Positions 9,858 to 22,212 are shown, numbered from the stretch's first letter. The stretch: DNA of 64,000 nucleotides from Panicum virgatum (GCF_016808335.1 NC_053141.1:3237326-3301325), one strand, 5' to 3'. Numbers and translations: made by a program. Notes: a model not told the origin generated them from the letters alone.

Positions 9858-11991
9858 TGTAGGACCGAGAAATGCGACCAGAGGGGGGTGAATGGGAGCC
9901 TTCGAAAATAATCGCGATCAAAAACTTCGGCTCACAATTCTAGAGTGCACCCCAACCCCAGAGTTCTAGGCGATGTGCAGAGTAGCTACAAGGGAGCTAC
10001 ACTAACACAAAACAAGCCTAGGAACCAAAGCGATCAAGCGCAGAAGCAATTGCACGAAAGCAGTGCAAGAACCAAGCAAGGTATATATCACCGGTTGATC
10101 CGACGCACACGTTTGAACGACGTCGGTTAAACCGGTGATACAGAGCCTGCAGCAAACAACCAGTGAGCACCGGTTGAACCGACGCTGGGTTTTGAACCTC
10201 GTCGGTTAAACTGGTGATCGAACGTCGGATAAACCGACAAAATCGTAAACTCACGTCGGTGCAGTTGTCCAGAGGATCAACAAAATGCACCAAACCAAGC
10301 AATGAACCCCGGTTAAACCGATGCTCAAAAACCTCGAGCGTCGGTGCAGTTGTCCAGAGAGACAACAAAACCGAAGTAAATGAACGCCGGTTGATCCGAC
10401 GTAGGCAAAACCCTATACGTCGGTCAACCGCCCAAAACTGCAAACCAAATTAGTAACGCCGGTTAAACCGACGTCGGGGAGATCAAAGCACCGGTGCAAT
10501 CACACAAAACCCCAAAAACCCTAACCCGTGACAAAAGCACTCACCGGTTGATCCGACGCTCAGGAACGCCAGCGTCGGTTCAACCGGCGTTAAGGAAAAA
10601 TCCTGCCCGAGCGCAGAACCTCTGTTTTCCTCTCGGCACGACCAAAAACTCGAAGATTGATCGATCAAAACAGGTCGAAAGTTCTCCAAAATTTGCAGGC
10701 ACACTCACAAAGACCTTGTGAGCCTACTCACAAAAAGAATCGACGATCTACTCCATGGTTGGAGAGGAATCGACGAAGAACCGAGGAAGAATGGGGTTTT
10801 CAGGAATTTTCCAAAACTGAGTTCTTGAAGGCTCACGATCTAGATGAGTTTTAGCACAAGACTACGATGATTCTAGTCGCCAAGAAGAGCCTCAAGAACT
10901 ACGGCAACAAGTGGTAGACACACCAACACGAAGAAATCAAGAACAAGGATGATTCAAGCACACAGAGCTCAGTAGGACATGGAACGAACCTTGATTTCAA
11001 AGCCCCGAGGGCACAAGGAGGGATGGGCCTCCTTTCCCACGAATTCTCCTTACAAGTTCTTCAAGAATCCATGCCTAAACCTTAGAGAAGGTGAGGGAGG
11101 AGGAAGAACACGGGAGGGAGGAGGAAGAGGGCGCCTGGCTCTTTTTCCTTTCTCTTCTGATTGCCGGGGCGCAAGGGTCCAGGGAGGAGGCCCTGCCTTT
11201 TTGTGTCCAGGCAGCCACCACCCACTCCATCTCTCCCATCCTTTCTTCCACTCCAAGTCTCCCTTTAAAAGACTAAACTACCCCTAAGTGCTAGACTAAA
11301 CTAGAAGGCCCTTAGGGGCAAAACCGGAAAAGATACATCGAAGACATCCGACGGCCGCGACGACTCGGAGAACCTTGCTTCATCTCGACGCAATCCCCTT
11401 GATGTCGCCACGCATCCTTCTGGAATCTTCCGGGGGCAGTTTTTGGAAAACTGCCAAAACCGAGTTCGGTTGCGGTTTTGGAGGGAACCGCGAACCCTTC
11501 CCGCACGATGTTTCCGGGCACACCCGCCAAGCCCGATGACGCCACGTGTCCGACCTCCCGCCGAAACCTCTTCGACTTGGCCGACGTCGACGCATCCCGC
11601 CGTTGGTTTTTCCCGAGGTACCAACAAACTCCACGCCGTCCCGCCTTGGCGCCAGGAGTGGATCGCCACGCGGCCCAGCAGTGGCCCAAGCATCTGGGCT
11701 GTCCTTCTCCACCGCACGGTCGTCCGGTTGGGCCTCCAACGCCACCGCAAGGTCTCCCGCCTCCGCATGGTCGTCGAGCTCCCGCCACTGCAATGCCGCC
11801 GCATGGTACATCGGCACGCACCACGCTCTTGTCCAAACCGACTCGCTGCCACCGCGCCATCCGTATACCTGCACACCACAGACCAAGAAATCGACGCAAT
11901 CTCCACGAAGTCGCGACTACACCACTGTCAGTCCACTCCACGTGTTGGCAATCACTCATCACACTAAGGAGCAGGCCTCCACTGCCTCTCA
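9858..11991 (-). repeat. 3' LTR of young copia element
   Basis: 2134 bases, TGTAGG...CTCTCA. Near-identical to 19433-21569. The overlapping open frames at 11300-12080 in this LTR repeat exactly in the other LTR and have no recognisable protein, so I take them as GC-rich shadows. A possible TATA-like CTTTTAAAG lies at about 11264-11272 on the minus strand. Confidence 0.95.
10090..10590. repeat. Palindrome array in 3' LTR
   Basis: At least five copies of CGGTTNAACCG (for example 10124-10134 and 10576-10586) plus variants CGGTTGATCCG. Several are followed by AC and so contain ACCGAC. The array lies in the U5-side third of this LTR, unlike the plus-strand element where it is in U3. Confidence 0.75.
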
Positions 11992-12004
11992 ATCTCCCCC
12001 TTGA
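11992..12004 (-). other. Polypurine tract
   Basis: Minus-strand TCAAGGGGGAGAT directly next to the 3' LTR, the expected primer for plus-strand DNA synthesis. Confidence 0.85.
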
Positions 12005-13503
12005 TGAGTGCATTGTCAACACCACACCCCACACGGGCACTGGTGAAAACAAAGATAACCAAAAAGAAATAGAAAACAAAGAGAGCTATCTCAAGTGATC
12101 AAAAGCGAATCAAAGCCAGAAAAGATCACTTGAACATAGCAAAGCCAAAAGAGTCAGCCCCTAAGACAAGGGCAACGGCTCGACGCACTGACTCCAAAAC
12201 ATGCTTGACCCCTCAAGAAAAAGGCAAGGCTCAACACAGCCAAGCATGTGCAAAGCTGGTCCCTCCAGAAAGAGGTAAGGCTCAACGCAACCAGCAAAAT
12301 AAGCATCACAAAGCTTTTCATGCTCAAAACTCCCCCTGAAATGCAGCTCAAAACTCCCCCTGAAATGCAGCTCCCCCTCACTATGCAACTCTTCCCAGAT
12401 GTGTGCACACTTAAATCTGAATCTCTCCCCCTTAGGACAAGGAACAAGAATTTCTCCCCTAACCCCCTAAGGTACAAGAGACACCAATTTCTCCCCCTTG
12501 TTGACAAAGCACACGACAAGGAAACTCCCCCTGTCTAGATGCTCCCCCTGGAAATATGCCATGAAGTGCAAGCATGCGTGCCTAAAAGCTTCCAGGTACA
12601 GAACAAGAGCATTTGCAAGGGTCGAAACATCATAGCATATGAGGGTGCATATACAAAGACAATGCATGGAGAAGCTCATAAGAATATATCTATACAGATC
12701 ATGAGCAAGCATTTGTCATTTGTAAACGAAAAGCATCACCATAAAGGACCTAGCATACTAGAAGGCAAGCAAGCATGCTAGAGCTAGCAAGAACATACAG
12801 GTGAGCTATCCAAACCATATCACAGCAACTGCCACTCAAGCAGCCTTGATACCAATTGAAAACTTTCAAATTTCGGTGCCAGGGGTTGAAAGCTTGCAAG
12901 CGCTTAACTTAGCGAATGTGCCAAGCCTAGGTCAAGGACCATCAGAAGCTTAAGACACCACTCTCAGTCATCCACAGCCTTGTCCAAGTTCTCCAGAGGA
13001 GCAGTCTCGATACAAGAACAGTGGTGCAAGCAATCCCACCTGGATCTTTTCACTCAAAGCAACCCAAGATAAACCAATTTGTTGGACTTTTTGAAATTAG
13101 ATACCAATTAAACTATTCCAACAGAAAAGAGGGCATCTTGTTGCATGTGAGAGCAAAGGACCTAGCCACTAAGCATGATCAAGATAGCATAAGCATACAA
13201 ACCTACACATGCTAGTAGCAGACCCTGAAGGTGACCATGTTTTATGATTTTCAGAGAATAAAATAGCTAAGCTCAGAGCCAATATACAGCATATTCAAAG
13301 GAGCTAGCTACACATGGTCAAAGCATATATACAACTCATAGCATAGCACAAGGCACAAGCAAATGCAGATATCATACATGAGAAGCTTAGTGCAAGTGTA
13401 ATGCATATGAGCAAATGCAATGCAAGATGGTATGTACACAAAATGCAAGAAAAAGCAAAAAGAAAGAAAAACAAAACCTAAACTACAAAAACAACTACCC
13501 AAC
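12005..13503 (-). other. 3' non-coding segment of young copia element
   Basis: About 1.5 kb between the end of pol and the polypurine tract. It has many CTCCCCCTG/GGGGGAG repeats at 12330-12545 that look like decayed copies of the polypurine tract, and no long open frame on the element's strand. A third ORF, such as the one in the element at 26341-39057, is absent. Confidence 0.7.
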
Positions 13504-16500
13504 TCAAAATGGGTAGCACACGCCAAGCTCTCCCCGCAAACGAGCATAGGTGGCTTGTTCCAGGGGCTTGGTCAAGATGTCGGCTACTTGATTAACAGTG
13601 GACACATGGGTCAGCTCAACATCACCCTTCTCATAATGATCTCTCAGGAAGTGGAATCTCACGTCTATATGCTTGGAGCGAGAGTGTAGGACGGGGTTCT
13701 TGGCTAAGCTAATGGCTGAGGTGCTGTCAATGAAAATGGGAACTCTGCCATAGGTTAGGCCATAATCACTGAGAGTGTGTCTCATCCAAAGGATCTGGGA
13801 GCAGCAACTAGCAGCAGCAATGTATTCGGCTTCTGTGGTGGAAAGGGCTACACTAGTTTGCTTACGGGCAGACCAAGACACAAGAGAAGTTCCAAGAAAC
13901 TGGCAGGTGCCTGAAGTCGACTTGCGATCAATCCGACAACCACCATGATCAGCATCAGAAAAGCCAACCAACGCAAGAGAAGAGGAAGCAGAGTACCATA
14001 AGCCAAACTCTGGAGTGTATCGAAGGTACCTGAAGATCCTCTTCACAGCGTTCCTGTGAGACGTGCGCGGAGAAGCCTGGAACCTCGCGCAGAGACAGAC
14101 CGCGAACTGGATGTCGGGTCTGGTGGCCGTCAAGTACAGGAGCGAGCCGATCATGCTCCTGTACTCCTTCTGGTCCACAGCAACACCTTCAGTGTCCTCA
14201 TCCAGCGCCATAGAAGTACCCATAGGAGTCGGCATAGGACTGAGGCCCCCTAAGTCGAACTTCTTGAGCATGTCCTTGGTGTACTTGGCCTGGTGGACGA
14301 AGGTGCCATCCCGGGTTTGCTTGATGTGCAACCCGAGGAAGAACTGAAGCTCACCCATCATCGACATCTCAAACTCCCTGCTCATATCATCAGAAAAGCT
14401 AGAAACAAGAGAGTGAGAGGAGCCACCAAAGATAATATCATCCACGTAAATCTGTACCAACAGAAAATCAGCACCACGCCTGAGGAGAAACAACGTCTTA
14501 TCTACCGATCCCATGACAAACCCCTGTTTAAGCAAAAAGGCTCTCAATCTCGCATACCAGGCTCTAGGGGCTTGCTTCAGACCATACAAAGCCTTCTGAA
14601 GCTTGAAGACTCGGTTTGGAAACTTGGGACTCTCAAAGCCAGGAGGCTGCTTCACATAGACCTCCTCCTCTATAAACCCGTTCAAAAAGGCACTCTTAAC
14701 ATCCATCTGATACAGCTTGAACCCCTTCGAAGCTGCAAAGGCTAAAAAGATCCTGATGGCCTCTAAACGAGCTACAGGTGCAAAGGTCTCCTCATAATCT
14801 ATCCCCTCCTGCTGGCTGTAACCCTGAGCTACTAACCTAGCCTTGTTCCTCACAACCATCCCATCCTCACCCTGTTTGTTCTTGAAAACCCATTTGGTAC
14901 CTATAGGGTGGCAATCTGGTGGAGGCTCTACTAGGACCCAGACTTGGTTTCGCTCAAAGTTTTCTAGCTCCTCATGCATGGCATTGACCCAGTTAGAATC
15001 AGATAAAGCATGTCCAATATCTTTTGGCTCAAAGGAGGCAACAAACGCTGAATGAGCAAAGCCAGCGATACTTGTTACCTTGGACCTCGTGGTTCGTTCG
15101 TTGAGGTCACCTAACATTTGTTGAGGTGGATGACGACGCTGAATGTGTCGTGGTGCTTCTCTTGACGAAGTCGCCTCGCCACCGCCCTCAACATGGGTCC
15201 CGGAGGAAGAACCTTGAGCTGGACGTGGATCGGCCGTAGTCGAAGCTGTGGGGAGCGGGCCGCCATCGTCGTCAGAACTCGAATCTCCAGGAAGTGGGCA
15301 TACAGCCGGCGCAGGGACACCACCATCATCCTCAAAGGCCTCAGGCTCATCCTCATCCTCAAAGATGTCCTGGCCAAACTCATCATCGCCTGCACACTCC
15401 AAAGAAGCAGACAAAGAAGGAGTGGACTCGTCAAAGGTTACATTACAAGTTTCGACGATCCGGTTAGTCTCAAGAATAAGAACACGATAGCCTCTGGATT
15501 GAAGAGCATAGCCAAGAAGAATGCCATCATAGCTCCTAGACTCGAACTTATCAAGATTTCCCTCCTTCAGAACAAAGCATCTGCAACCAAAAGCACGCAG
15601 GTGGGACACTCTGGGCTGTCGACCAAACCGCAACTCATACGAAGTCTTTTTCATGAAAGAGCGAAGAAAGATGCGGTTGGCAACATAGCATGCGGTGTTG
15701 ATCGCCTCGGCCCAAAAACGCCTAGGAGTCCTATGCTCATCGAGCATCGTCCTGGCCATCTCCACTAGGGTCCGGTTCTTGCGTTCAACCACGCCATTCT
15801 GTGGAGGAACATAAGGAGAGGAGTACTGGTGATCGAGACCAAAGCTACAACAGAAGTCATCAAAACGAGCGTTCTTAAATTCAGAGCCATTATCACTGCG
15901 GATAGCCCTCATGGCATGTGGAAGCTCGTTCTGTAACCTCAAGGCAAGGTCTCGAAAGTACTGAAAAGCCTCATCCTTAGTCTCCAAGAAGAAAACCCAA
16001 GAGTACCGAGAAAAATCGTCAACGATCACAAGAATGTACCACTTCCCACCGACAGAGCGCACACGAGCTGGACCAATGGTGTCCATGTGAAGAAGCTCGC
16101 CTGGGTGCGATGTCATCACCTGATTCACAGGTGGGTGTGGAAGGGAAACCATCTTCCCGTGACGACACGGGTGACAAACAAGGTCCTTGTCCAACTTGAG
16201 CTTGGGCAATCCTCGGATCAAATCAAGTGAGCTGAGCCTAACTAGTAGGTCAAAACTCAAGTGACCAAGCCTCCTATGCCACTTCCAGAGCTCAGAAGAC
16301 TGACCAGTCACCAGACAGTGAGAGGTGCTAGAAGAAGATCCAGAAAAGTCAATGCGAAACACACGGCCAAAAGGAACAATGCCGCACACAAACTCTCCTC
16401 TGGAATCAAGAACACGCGAGCAACCTCTCTTAAAACTCACTTCAAACCCATCATCAAGAAGTTGTGAAACAGAGAGCAGATTAAAACCCAGCTTATCAAC

Positions 16501-16974
16501 AAGAGCAACTTCTCTCAAGGTGAAGTCATCTGAAATCCGAATAGCGCCAACTCCACGTACCTTTCCTCTGCTGTTATCCCCGAAGGTGATGTACTCTTTG
16601 TCCATCATCGGGGTGAGGCTGGAGAACCATCTGTGACTTCCGGTCATGTGGCGCGAACAACCGGAGTCCATGAGCCATATGTCCTCCAGGCCTCGAGTGT
16701 CCTGCTCAGTAAGAAGAGAAAGAGCGGGCAAATGGCCCGACACTGGGGTTAGCACAGAAAGAAGCAAACCAGTGTCGTGCCATCTGCTCGAAAGCAGGGT
16801 AAGTATCCTCAAACGAAAACTGTGGCTGGCGACCACCACGCTGAGGAAAACGTGGTGCGCCTCCGCCACCAAAGCTTCGGCCACGCTGACCATCACCGAA
16901 AGCACGGTGTGGAACGGGGCCGGCGAAACCACCAACAGGAGCACGGTAACCACCACCGCGTCCCCCTCCTCCAC
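13504..16974 (-). CDS. pol: Copia pol polyprotein
   Basis: Open for 1156 codons. In order: aspartic protease with DSG at 103-105; HHCC zinc finger with His233, His238, Cys267 and Cys270; integrase core with Asp298, Asp361 and Glu397, a DD35E triad; reverse transcriptase from about 660 with the YVDD box at 843-846 and Asp758; RNase H with Asp1007 or 1009, Glu1048 and Asp1083, ending at 1156. All key residues I know are present and there are no stops. The first 88 or so codons overlap gag and look like an out-of-frame shadow of it, so pol proper starts near 16710. Pol is one base ahead (+1) of gag, so a fused product would need a frameshift. It encodes the enzymes that copy the RNA and integrate the DNA. 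Confidence 0.95.
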   Translation of the reverse strand: MEEGDAVVVTVLLLVVSPAPFHTVLSVMVSVAEALVAEAHHVFLSVVVASHSFRLRILTLLSSRWHDTGLLLSVLTPVSGHLPALSLLTEQDTRGLEDIWLMDSGCSRHMTGSHRWFSSLTPMMDKEYITFGDNSRGKVRGVGAIRISDDFTLREVALVDKLGFNLLSVSQLLDDGFEVSFKRGCSRVLDSRGEFVCGIVPFGRVFRIDFSGSSSSTSHCLVTGQSSELWKWHRRLGHLSFDLLVRLSSLDLIRGLPKLKLDKDLVCHPCRHGKMVSLPHPPVNQVMTSHPGELLHMDTIGPARVRSVGGKWYILVIVDDFSRYSWVFFLETKDEAFQYFRDLALRLQNELPHAMRAIRSDNGSEFKNARFDDFCCSFGLDHQYSSPYVPPQNGVVERKNRTLVEMARTMLDEHRTPRRFWAEAINTACYVANRIFLRSFMKKTSYELRFGRQPRVSHLRAFGCRCFVLKEGNLDKFESRSYDGILLGYALQSRGYRVLILETNRIVETCNVTFDESTPSLSASLECAGDDEFGQDIFEDEDEPEAFEDDGGVPAPAVCPLPGDSSSDDDGGPLPTASTTADPRPAQGSSSGTHVEGGGEATSSREAPRHIQRRHPPQQMLGDLNERTTRSKVTSIAGFAHSAFVASFEPKDIGHALSDSNWVNAMHEELENFERNQVWVLVEPPPDCHPIGTKWVFKNKQGEDGMVVRNKARLVAQGYSQQEGIDYEETFAPVARLEAIRIFLAFAASKGFKLYQMDVKSAFLNGFIEEEVYVKQPPGFESPKFPNRVFKLQKALYGLKQAPRAWYARLRAFLLKQGFVMGSVDKTLFLLRRGADFLLVQIYVDDIIFGGSSHSLVSSFSDDMSREFEMSMMGELQFFLGLHIKQTRDGTFVHQAKYTKDMLKKFDLGGLSPMPTPMGTSMALDEDTEGVAVDQKEYRSMIGSLLYLTATRPDIQFAVCLCARFQASPRTSHRNAVKRIFRYLRYTPEFGLWYSASSSLALVGFSDADHGGCRIDRKSTSGTCQFLGTSLVSWSARKQTSVALSTTEAEYIAAASCCSQILWMRHTLSDYGLTYGRVPIFIDSTSAISLAKNPVLHSRSKHIDVRFHFLRDHYEKGDVELTHVSTVNQVADILTKPLEQATYARLRGELGVCYPF

Positions 16975-19369
16975 CTACACGACGTGGCCTGGCATCCCGC
17001 CTCTGCCCACGTCGAGCTGGAGTGTGTCCACCTGTAGGCTGGTGGAACACTTCCGGAGCGCGCCACTCAGACTGCCTGCGCTCAAACCTCAACCTCCGGA
17101 AGCAAAATTCTGCCAAGTGACCCTCCCTTTCGCACCACTCACACAGGTAAGGCTCTCTCTTGTGTGTAGGCTGTGGTGTAGAAGCTGGGGCTCTTTGAGG
17201 AACTCTGGGGGGCTGAGTCCTCACCTTGGGCTTAGGAATTGGCTTACCACTAGGAGGGAGTGTATCCAGTCGGTTCTTTAGATGGTTAGGCTTGGGAACC
17301 CACACTGGATTCTTAGGTGGAGCTTTAGGTGGCTCAGTGAGGATTCCGTCCTTAACTGGTGCTGGCTTAGGAACTGGTGAAGCTGTGGAAGAGAGTACAT
17401 TCACACTCGGCTCAAGTATCTCACCAATTTTACCATAGGGTTGGACAAAGTCAGCAGGAGTAAAAGCAAAACCAACCCCAACACCATCAGGACGCTTAAA
17501 CTGCTGAACCATCATGCCCAACTGAGGCTCGCGGGCGGACACCCAACTGAGAATCTCCCGAAGGTGGGAGTTCTCCTCCACCATCCGGGTCTTGTCCTTC
17601 CGTGCCTCCTCAAGCTCAGAGATCAGGCTTGGGCACACAGTACAATCAGCAGAGCAAGAGCTAGGAACTGCGGATTTCTCCAACTTCCTCAAAGCAACAT
17701 TCTTCTCCTTAAGCTCTTCTCTAAGTGCTGGGCACTCCTTGCAAGCACCCAAGAGGGTAGGCCGGGACTTGAGCTCATCCATGGCCTTCTTGCCCTCCTC
17801 GAGCTTGAGCAAGTTCTCATCATACTTGCTCCTGAGCTCGGACAGGTCAGACATCAAACCGATGCACTGACTGCACTCATCCTCCTCAACACACTCCTCC
17901 ACAATAGGTGCAGACTGAGCAATTTCTAGAGCTAGCTTAGCTTCCTTCAGCTCCTGTCTCAAAGCTCTAAACTGCCTCTTTGCATCCTTAATGATCAGGT
18001 CTTGATTATCTAGAGCAGTGTAAAGATCCTCCAACTCCTCAGGAGTGGGGTGCTCAGGACGTACCTCAGAGCTTGACTCTAGCTGAGGTGCAAGCTCTGC
18101 AGTAGTGGAAGGAGTTCCGTCGGCGTCGGAGTCGATGGCCATGGTGCAGATACCGGCCGCCTTCCCAGCATGGAGGCAAAGGCCAGTGAAGCCCTCTGTG
18201 GCCTTCTTCTTGGAGCTCCGCTTCTTTTCGCCGCGGTGGTGTGAGTCGGAGTCACTGGAGCTGGATGAGGACGAAGACGTCGAACTCTGGCTGGTGGAGG
18301 AGTGATCCTCGCTCTGGGCGACGAACGCCTGCTTGTCCTTGTACTTGCCGACGTTCTTCTTCTTCCGCTCGTGGTGCCGCTTGGAGCGTCCGCCATTCTT
18401 CTTGTGGGAGTGCCCACTCTTGTGCTTGTGGCGGTGCTCGCGGTACTCCTCGTGCCTGGAGCGGCCGTCATCATCCCTGGAACTCTTCTTCTTGGGGCAC
18501 TCGGCGGCGAAGTGGCCGGTCTTGCCGCAGTTGAAGCAGGTCTTCGCTCGTGCTTGTCTGTTGTTGAAGGCACGCTGGAACTTGTGGATGATCAATGCAA
18601 GCTCCTCGTTTCCCAGCACCTCCAGCTGCTCATCTGTCATAGACACAAGAGAAGACAAGCAAAAACCTCCAAGAGAAGGGTCAGAGTTAGCTCCAGAGGT
18701 GCCTACTAGGGCCATAGACTTGGAGGCGGAGGCATCAGCATGATTGCCTTCCATCTTAGCTCGAGAGAGCTTCTCCACCTCTGAAGCCTTGAGCTTGCTG
18801 AACAGCTCATCCACAGTGAGGGTCTCATAGCTAGCAGACTCTATGATAGTCTGGACCTTCACCTCCCAGACCTTGCGATCAAGAGCATAGAGAAGCTTCA
18901 TAGCCTTCTCATGATCGGAGTAGGCCTGGGTGCCCTGTGGTTGGTTCGCACGCACCTTGTTCACAATCGACTGAAAACGACTGAACATGATGTCGATGCT
19001 CTCACCCGGCAACTGAGAAAAGTTCTCGTACTCCCGCCGGTGAGTCTCATACAGCCTCGACTTGACATGGTTGGTTCCTTCATGGAAATTGGCCAACCGT
19101 GTCCAGATCTCCCGGGCTGTGAGAAGGTCGCTGACACGATCGAACTCAGGACGAGAGAGACAGGCTATGAGAGCGTTGTACGCCTTGCTATTGACCTCAT
19201 GTCTCCTAACCTGAAGCTCGGTCGTGCGGACCGCAAGGTTCACATAATCAGGGTCCACACAAATCTCCCAGACCTCGGAACCTAGACTCAAAAGATAGGC
19301 ACGCATGCGCACCTTCCAATAGTCGTAATCGGATCCATCGAAGATCGGGGGTTTGCCCGGTGAACCCAT
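16706..19369 (-). CDS. gag: Copia gag polyprotein with two zinc knuckles
   Basis: 887 residues, starting 50 bases inside the primer-binding site. Residues 1-200 resemble the UBN2/DUF4219 gag fold ([17 protein letters not shown]). A CCHC knuckle is at Cys278, Cys281, His286, Cys291. Then come a His/Lys/Arg-rich and Ser-rich stretch (300-390), a predicted coiled-coil section (445-610) with three CxxC motifs at 499-502, 543-546 and 576-579, a Pro-rich section (660-735), a second CCHC knuckle (Cys743, Cys746, His751, Cys756), and an Arg/Gly-rich tail. It would build the virus-like particle and bind element RNA. It stops with TGA at 16706-16708 and overlaps the pol frame by 269 bases. The start is chosen because upstream sequence is leader. 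Confidence 0.9.
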   Translation of the reverse strand: MGSPGKPPIFDGSDYDYWKVRMRAYLLSLGSEVWEICVDPDYVNLAVRTTELQVRRHEVNSKAYNALIACLSRPEFDRVSDLLTAREIWTRLANFHEGTNHVKSRLYETHRREYENFSQLPGESIDIMFSRFQSIVNKVRANQPQGTQAYSDHEKAMKLLYALDRKVWEVKVQTIIESASYETLTVDELFSKLKASEVEKLSRAKMEGNHADASASKSMALVGTSGANSDPSLGGFCLSSLVSMTDEQLEVLGNEELALIIHKFQRAFNNRQARAKTCFNCGKTGHFAAECPKKKSSRDDDGRSRHEEYREHRHKHKSGHSHKKNGGRSKRHHERKKKNVGKYKDKQAFVAQSEDHSSTSQSSTSSSSSSSSDSDSHHRGEKKRSSKKKATEGFTGLCLHAGKAAGICTMAIDSDADGTPSTTAELAPQLESSSEVRPEHPTPEELEDLYTALDNQDLIIKDAKRQFRALRQELKEAKLALEIAQSAPIVEECVEEDECSQCIGLMSDLSELRSKYDENLLKLEEGKKAMDELKSRPTLLGACKECPALREELKEKNVALRKLEKSAVPSSCSADCTVCPSLISELEEARKDKTRMVEENSHLREILSWVSAREPQLGMMVQQFKRPDGVGVGFAFTPADFVQPYGKIGEILEPSVNVLSSTASPVPKPAPVKDGILTEPPKAPPKNPVWVPKPNHLKNRLDTLPPSGKPIPKPKVRTQPPRVPQRAPASTPQPTHKREPYLCEWCEREGHLAEFCFRRLRFERRQSEWRAPEVFHQPTGGHTPARRGQRRDARPRRVGGGGGRGGGYRAPVGGFAGPVPHRAFGDGQRGRSFGGGGAPRFPQRGGRQPQFSFEDTYPAFEQMARHWFASFCANPSVGPFARSFSSY

Positions 19370-19418
19370 GGTCGCACAACGGTTTCGAACCGGAGAAGGC
19401 TATAGAGAAACCGTCCCG

Positions 19419-19430
19419 GCTCTGATACCA
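19419..19430 (-). other. Primer-binding site (initiator Met tRNA)
   Basis: Minus-strand TGGTATCAGAGC two bases from the end of the 5' LTR at 19433. The same two-base spacer occurs in the plus-strand element at 28083-28084. Confidence 0.9.
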
Positions 19431-19432
19431 AT

Positions 19433-21569
19433 TGTAGGACCGAGAAATGCGACCAGAGGGGGGGGGTGAATGGGAGCCTTCGAAAATAATCGCGATCAAA
19501 AACTTCGGCTCACAATTCTAGAGTGCACCCCAACCCCAGAGTTCTAGGCGATGTGCAGAGTAGCTACAAGGGAGCTACACTAACACAAAACAAGCCTAGG
19601 AACCAAAGCGATCAAGCGCAGAAGCAATTGCACGAAAGCAGTGCAAGAACCAAGCAAGGTATATATCACCGGTTGATCCGACGCACACGTTTGAACGACG
19701 TCGGTTAAACCGGTGATACAGAGCCTGCAGCAAACAACCAGTGAGCACCGGTTGAACCGACGCTGGGTTTTGAACCTCGTCGGTTAAACCGGTGATCGAA
19801 CGTCGGATAAACCGACAAAATCGTAAACTCACGTCGGTGCAGTTGTCCAGAGGATCAACAAAATGCACCAAACCAAGCAATGAACCCCGGTTAAACCGAT
19901 GCTCAAAAACCTCGAGCGTCGGTGCAGTTGTCCAGAGAGACAACAAAACCGAAGTAAATGAACGCCGGTTGATCCGACGTAGGCAAAACCCTATACGTCG
20001 GTCAACCGCCCAAAACTGCAAACCAAATTAGTAACGCCGGTTAAACCGACGTCGGGGAGATCAAAGCACCGGTGCAATCACACAAAACCCCAAAAACCCT
20101 AACCCGTGACAAAAGCACTCACCGGTTGATCCGACGCTCAGGAACGCCAGCGTCGGTTCAACCGGCGTTAAGGAAAAATCCTGCCCGAGCGCAGAACCTC
20201 TGTTTTCCTCTCGGCACGACCAAAAACTCGAAGATTGATCGATCAAAACAGGTCGAAAGTTCTCCAAAATTTGCAGGCACACTCACAAAGACCTTGTGAG
20301 CCTACTCACAAAAAGAATCGACGATCTACTCCATGGTTGGAGAGGAATCGACGAAGAACCGAGGAAGAATGGGGTTTTCAGGAATTTTCCAAAACTGAGT
20401 TCTTGAAGGCTCACGATCTAGATGAGTTTTAGCACAAGACTACGATGATTCTAGTCGCCAAGAAGAGCCTCAAGAACTACGGCAACAAGTGGTAGACACA
20501 CCAACACGAAGAAATCAAGAACAAGGATGATTCAAGCACACAGAGCTCAGTAGGACATGGAACGAACCTTGATTTCAAAGCCCCGAGGGCACAAGGAGGG
20601 ATGGGCCTCCTTTCCCACGAATTCTCCTTACAAGTTCTTCAAGAATCCATGCCTAAACCTTAGAGAAGGTGAGGGAGGAGGAAGAACACGGGAGGGAGGA
20701 GGAAGAGGGCGCCTGGCTCTTTTTCCTTTCTCTTCTGATTGCCGGGGCGCAAGGGTCCAGGGAGGAGGCCCTGCCTTTTTGTGTCCAGGCAGCCACCACC
20801 CACTCCATCTCTCCCATCCTTTCTTCCACTCCAAGTCTCCCTTTAAAAGACTAAACTACCCCTAAGTGCTAGACTAAACTAGAAGGCCCTTAGGGGCAAA
20901 ACCGGAAAAGATACATCGAAGACATCCGACGGCCGCGACGACTCGGAGAACCTTGCTTCATCTCGACGCAATCCCCTTGATGTCGCCACGCATCCTTCTG
21001 GAATCTTCCGGGGGCAGTTTTTGGAAAACTGCCAAAACCGAGTTCGGTTGCGGTTTTGGAGGGAACCGCGAACCCTTCCCGCACGATGTTTCCGGGCACA
21101 CCCGCCAAGCCCGATGACGCCACGTGTCCGACCTCCCGCCGAAACCTCTTCGACTTGGCCGACGTCGACGCATCCCGCCGTTGGTTTTTCCCGAGGTACC
21201 AACAAACTCCACGCCGTCCCGCCTTGGCGCCAGGAGTGGATCGCCACGCGGCCCAGCAGTGGCCCAAGCATCTGGGCTGTCCTTCTCCACCGCACGGTCG
21301 TCCGGTTGGGCCTCCAACGCCACCGCAAGGTCTCTCGCCTCCGCATGGTCGTCGAGCTCCCGCCACTGCAACGCCACCGCATGGTACATCGGCACGCTCC
21401 ACGCTCTTGTCCAAACCGACTCGCTGCCACCGCGTCATCCGTATACCTGCACACCACAGACCAAGAAATCGACGCAATCTCCACGAAGTCGCGACTACAC
21501 CACTGTCAGTCCACTCCACGTGTTGGCAATCACTCATCACACTAAGGAGCAGGCCTCCACTGCCTCTCA
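19433..21569 (-). repeat. 5' LTR of young copia element
   Basis: 2137 bases; the three-base excess over the other LTR is a longer G run near 19460. It drives transcription of the element on the minus strand. A TATA-like CTTTTAAAG lies about 730 bases from its upstream end, near 20842-20850. Confidence 0.95.
19668..20168. repeat. Palindrome array in 5' LTR
   Basis: The same array as at 10090-10590, with one further intact palindrome because one of the few LTR differences falls in a copy of the motif (CGGTTAAACTG in the left LTR, CGGTTAAACCG here). Confidence 0.75.
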
Positions 21570-21600
21570 GGTTCAGGTTTGGGTTTGGCGCTAGTGGCGA

Positions 21601-22212
21601 CTAGCTGGCTTGGCACGGCGTCGGCGCCTCGCCTAGAAGCCGCTGCCTGTTAGTGGCGACGGCCGTGAACCAGACGACGGCGCGCTGCCAACATCGGCGG
21701 CATGACGGCGGCCACCTTGTGGGAGAATACGACCGTGACAACTGACAACACAACGGCGCCGCGCCTAGAAGCCGCCGCCGGTAGTGACGAACGCCATCAA
21801 CCAGTCGACGGCGAGCTACCAACATCGTCGGCGGCATGAGGGCCGCGACCTTGTGGGAGAACATGATGAGCAACCTCGGGGTCAGCCCCCACACGCACGT
21901 ACGCCTCAAGGCACAAGAAGAGCGAGCATCAACACCGGCCAGGTCGAGGACGTACACGAGGAAAGCGTACGACGCCACCGCGAATGCTATTGATCTTGGG
22001 CCACCGTCCGACCCGTAGATCGCCATGCCCAAAAGTTGAACCAAAGGAATCTGTATCGAATCCCCAGAGCTGTCAACCAGGAGAGGACAGAGAGATGGAG
22101 CAAAAACCTCAATCGGAGAAGGCAGCCGTGCGTGGAACTGGAAGCCGGCAGGACGCGCCTCCAGCCGAAGCAACTCGCCGGCGACCGCAGCTCTGCTTGA
22201 ACTCTTGTCCAT
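21601..22212 (-). pseudogene. Unassigned membrane-type protein fragment, copy 1
   Basis: Open for 203 codons from ATG at 22212 (MDKSSSRAAVAGELLRLEA). The start and first 20 residues are shared with copy 2 at 60469. One hydrophobic stretch (SIAFAVASYAFLVYVL) could span a membrane. The last third is disturbed by a tandem duplication of about 120 bases, which reads in different frames, so the carboxyl end is unlikely to be native. I do not recognise the family. Confidence 0.35.
21640..21870. repeat. Imperfect tandem duplication, two units of ~120 bp
   Basis: Units share GCGCCTAGAAGCCG...CAACATCG...CGGCATGA...CCTTGTGGGAGAA. The second unit differs by small insertions and deletions that change frame. 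Confidence 0.65.

Larger units (their letters stand above)
9858..21569 (-). mobile_element. Complete young copia element (SIRE-like)
   Basis: An 11.7-kb element with two LTRs that begin TG and end CA, flanked by GGTTC at 9853-9857 and 21570-21574. On the minus strand the order is 5' LTR, primer-binding site, gag, pol, a 1.5-kb 3' non-coding segment, polypurine tract, 3' LTR. The domain order in pol is protease, integrase, reverse transcriptase, RNase H, which defines Ty1/copia. The two LTRs differ by about six substitutions and a three-base change in a G run. Large LTRs, the long gag and the AAGGGGGAGAT-type tract suggest the SIRE/Maximus lineage. It inserted into a GGTTCA/GGTTTG hexanucleotide stretch. 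Confidence 0.95.

Noticed and set aside
11301..12098. Several long overlapping open frames on both strands (and again at 20879-21604)
   Set aside because: They lie in the LTRs, occur identically in both, overlap in all frames, and have no domain pattern; GC-rich composition explains them.
14056..15768. Open frames antisense to pol
   Set aside because: They are shadows of the strongly supported pol frame on the minus strand.
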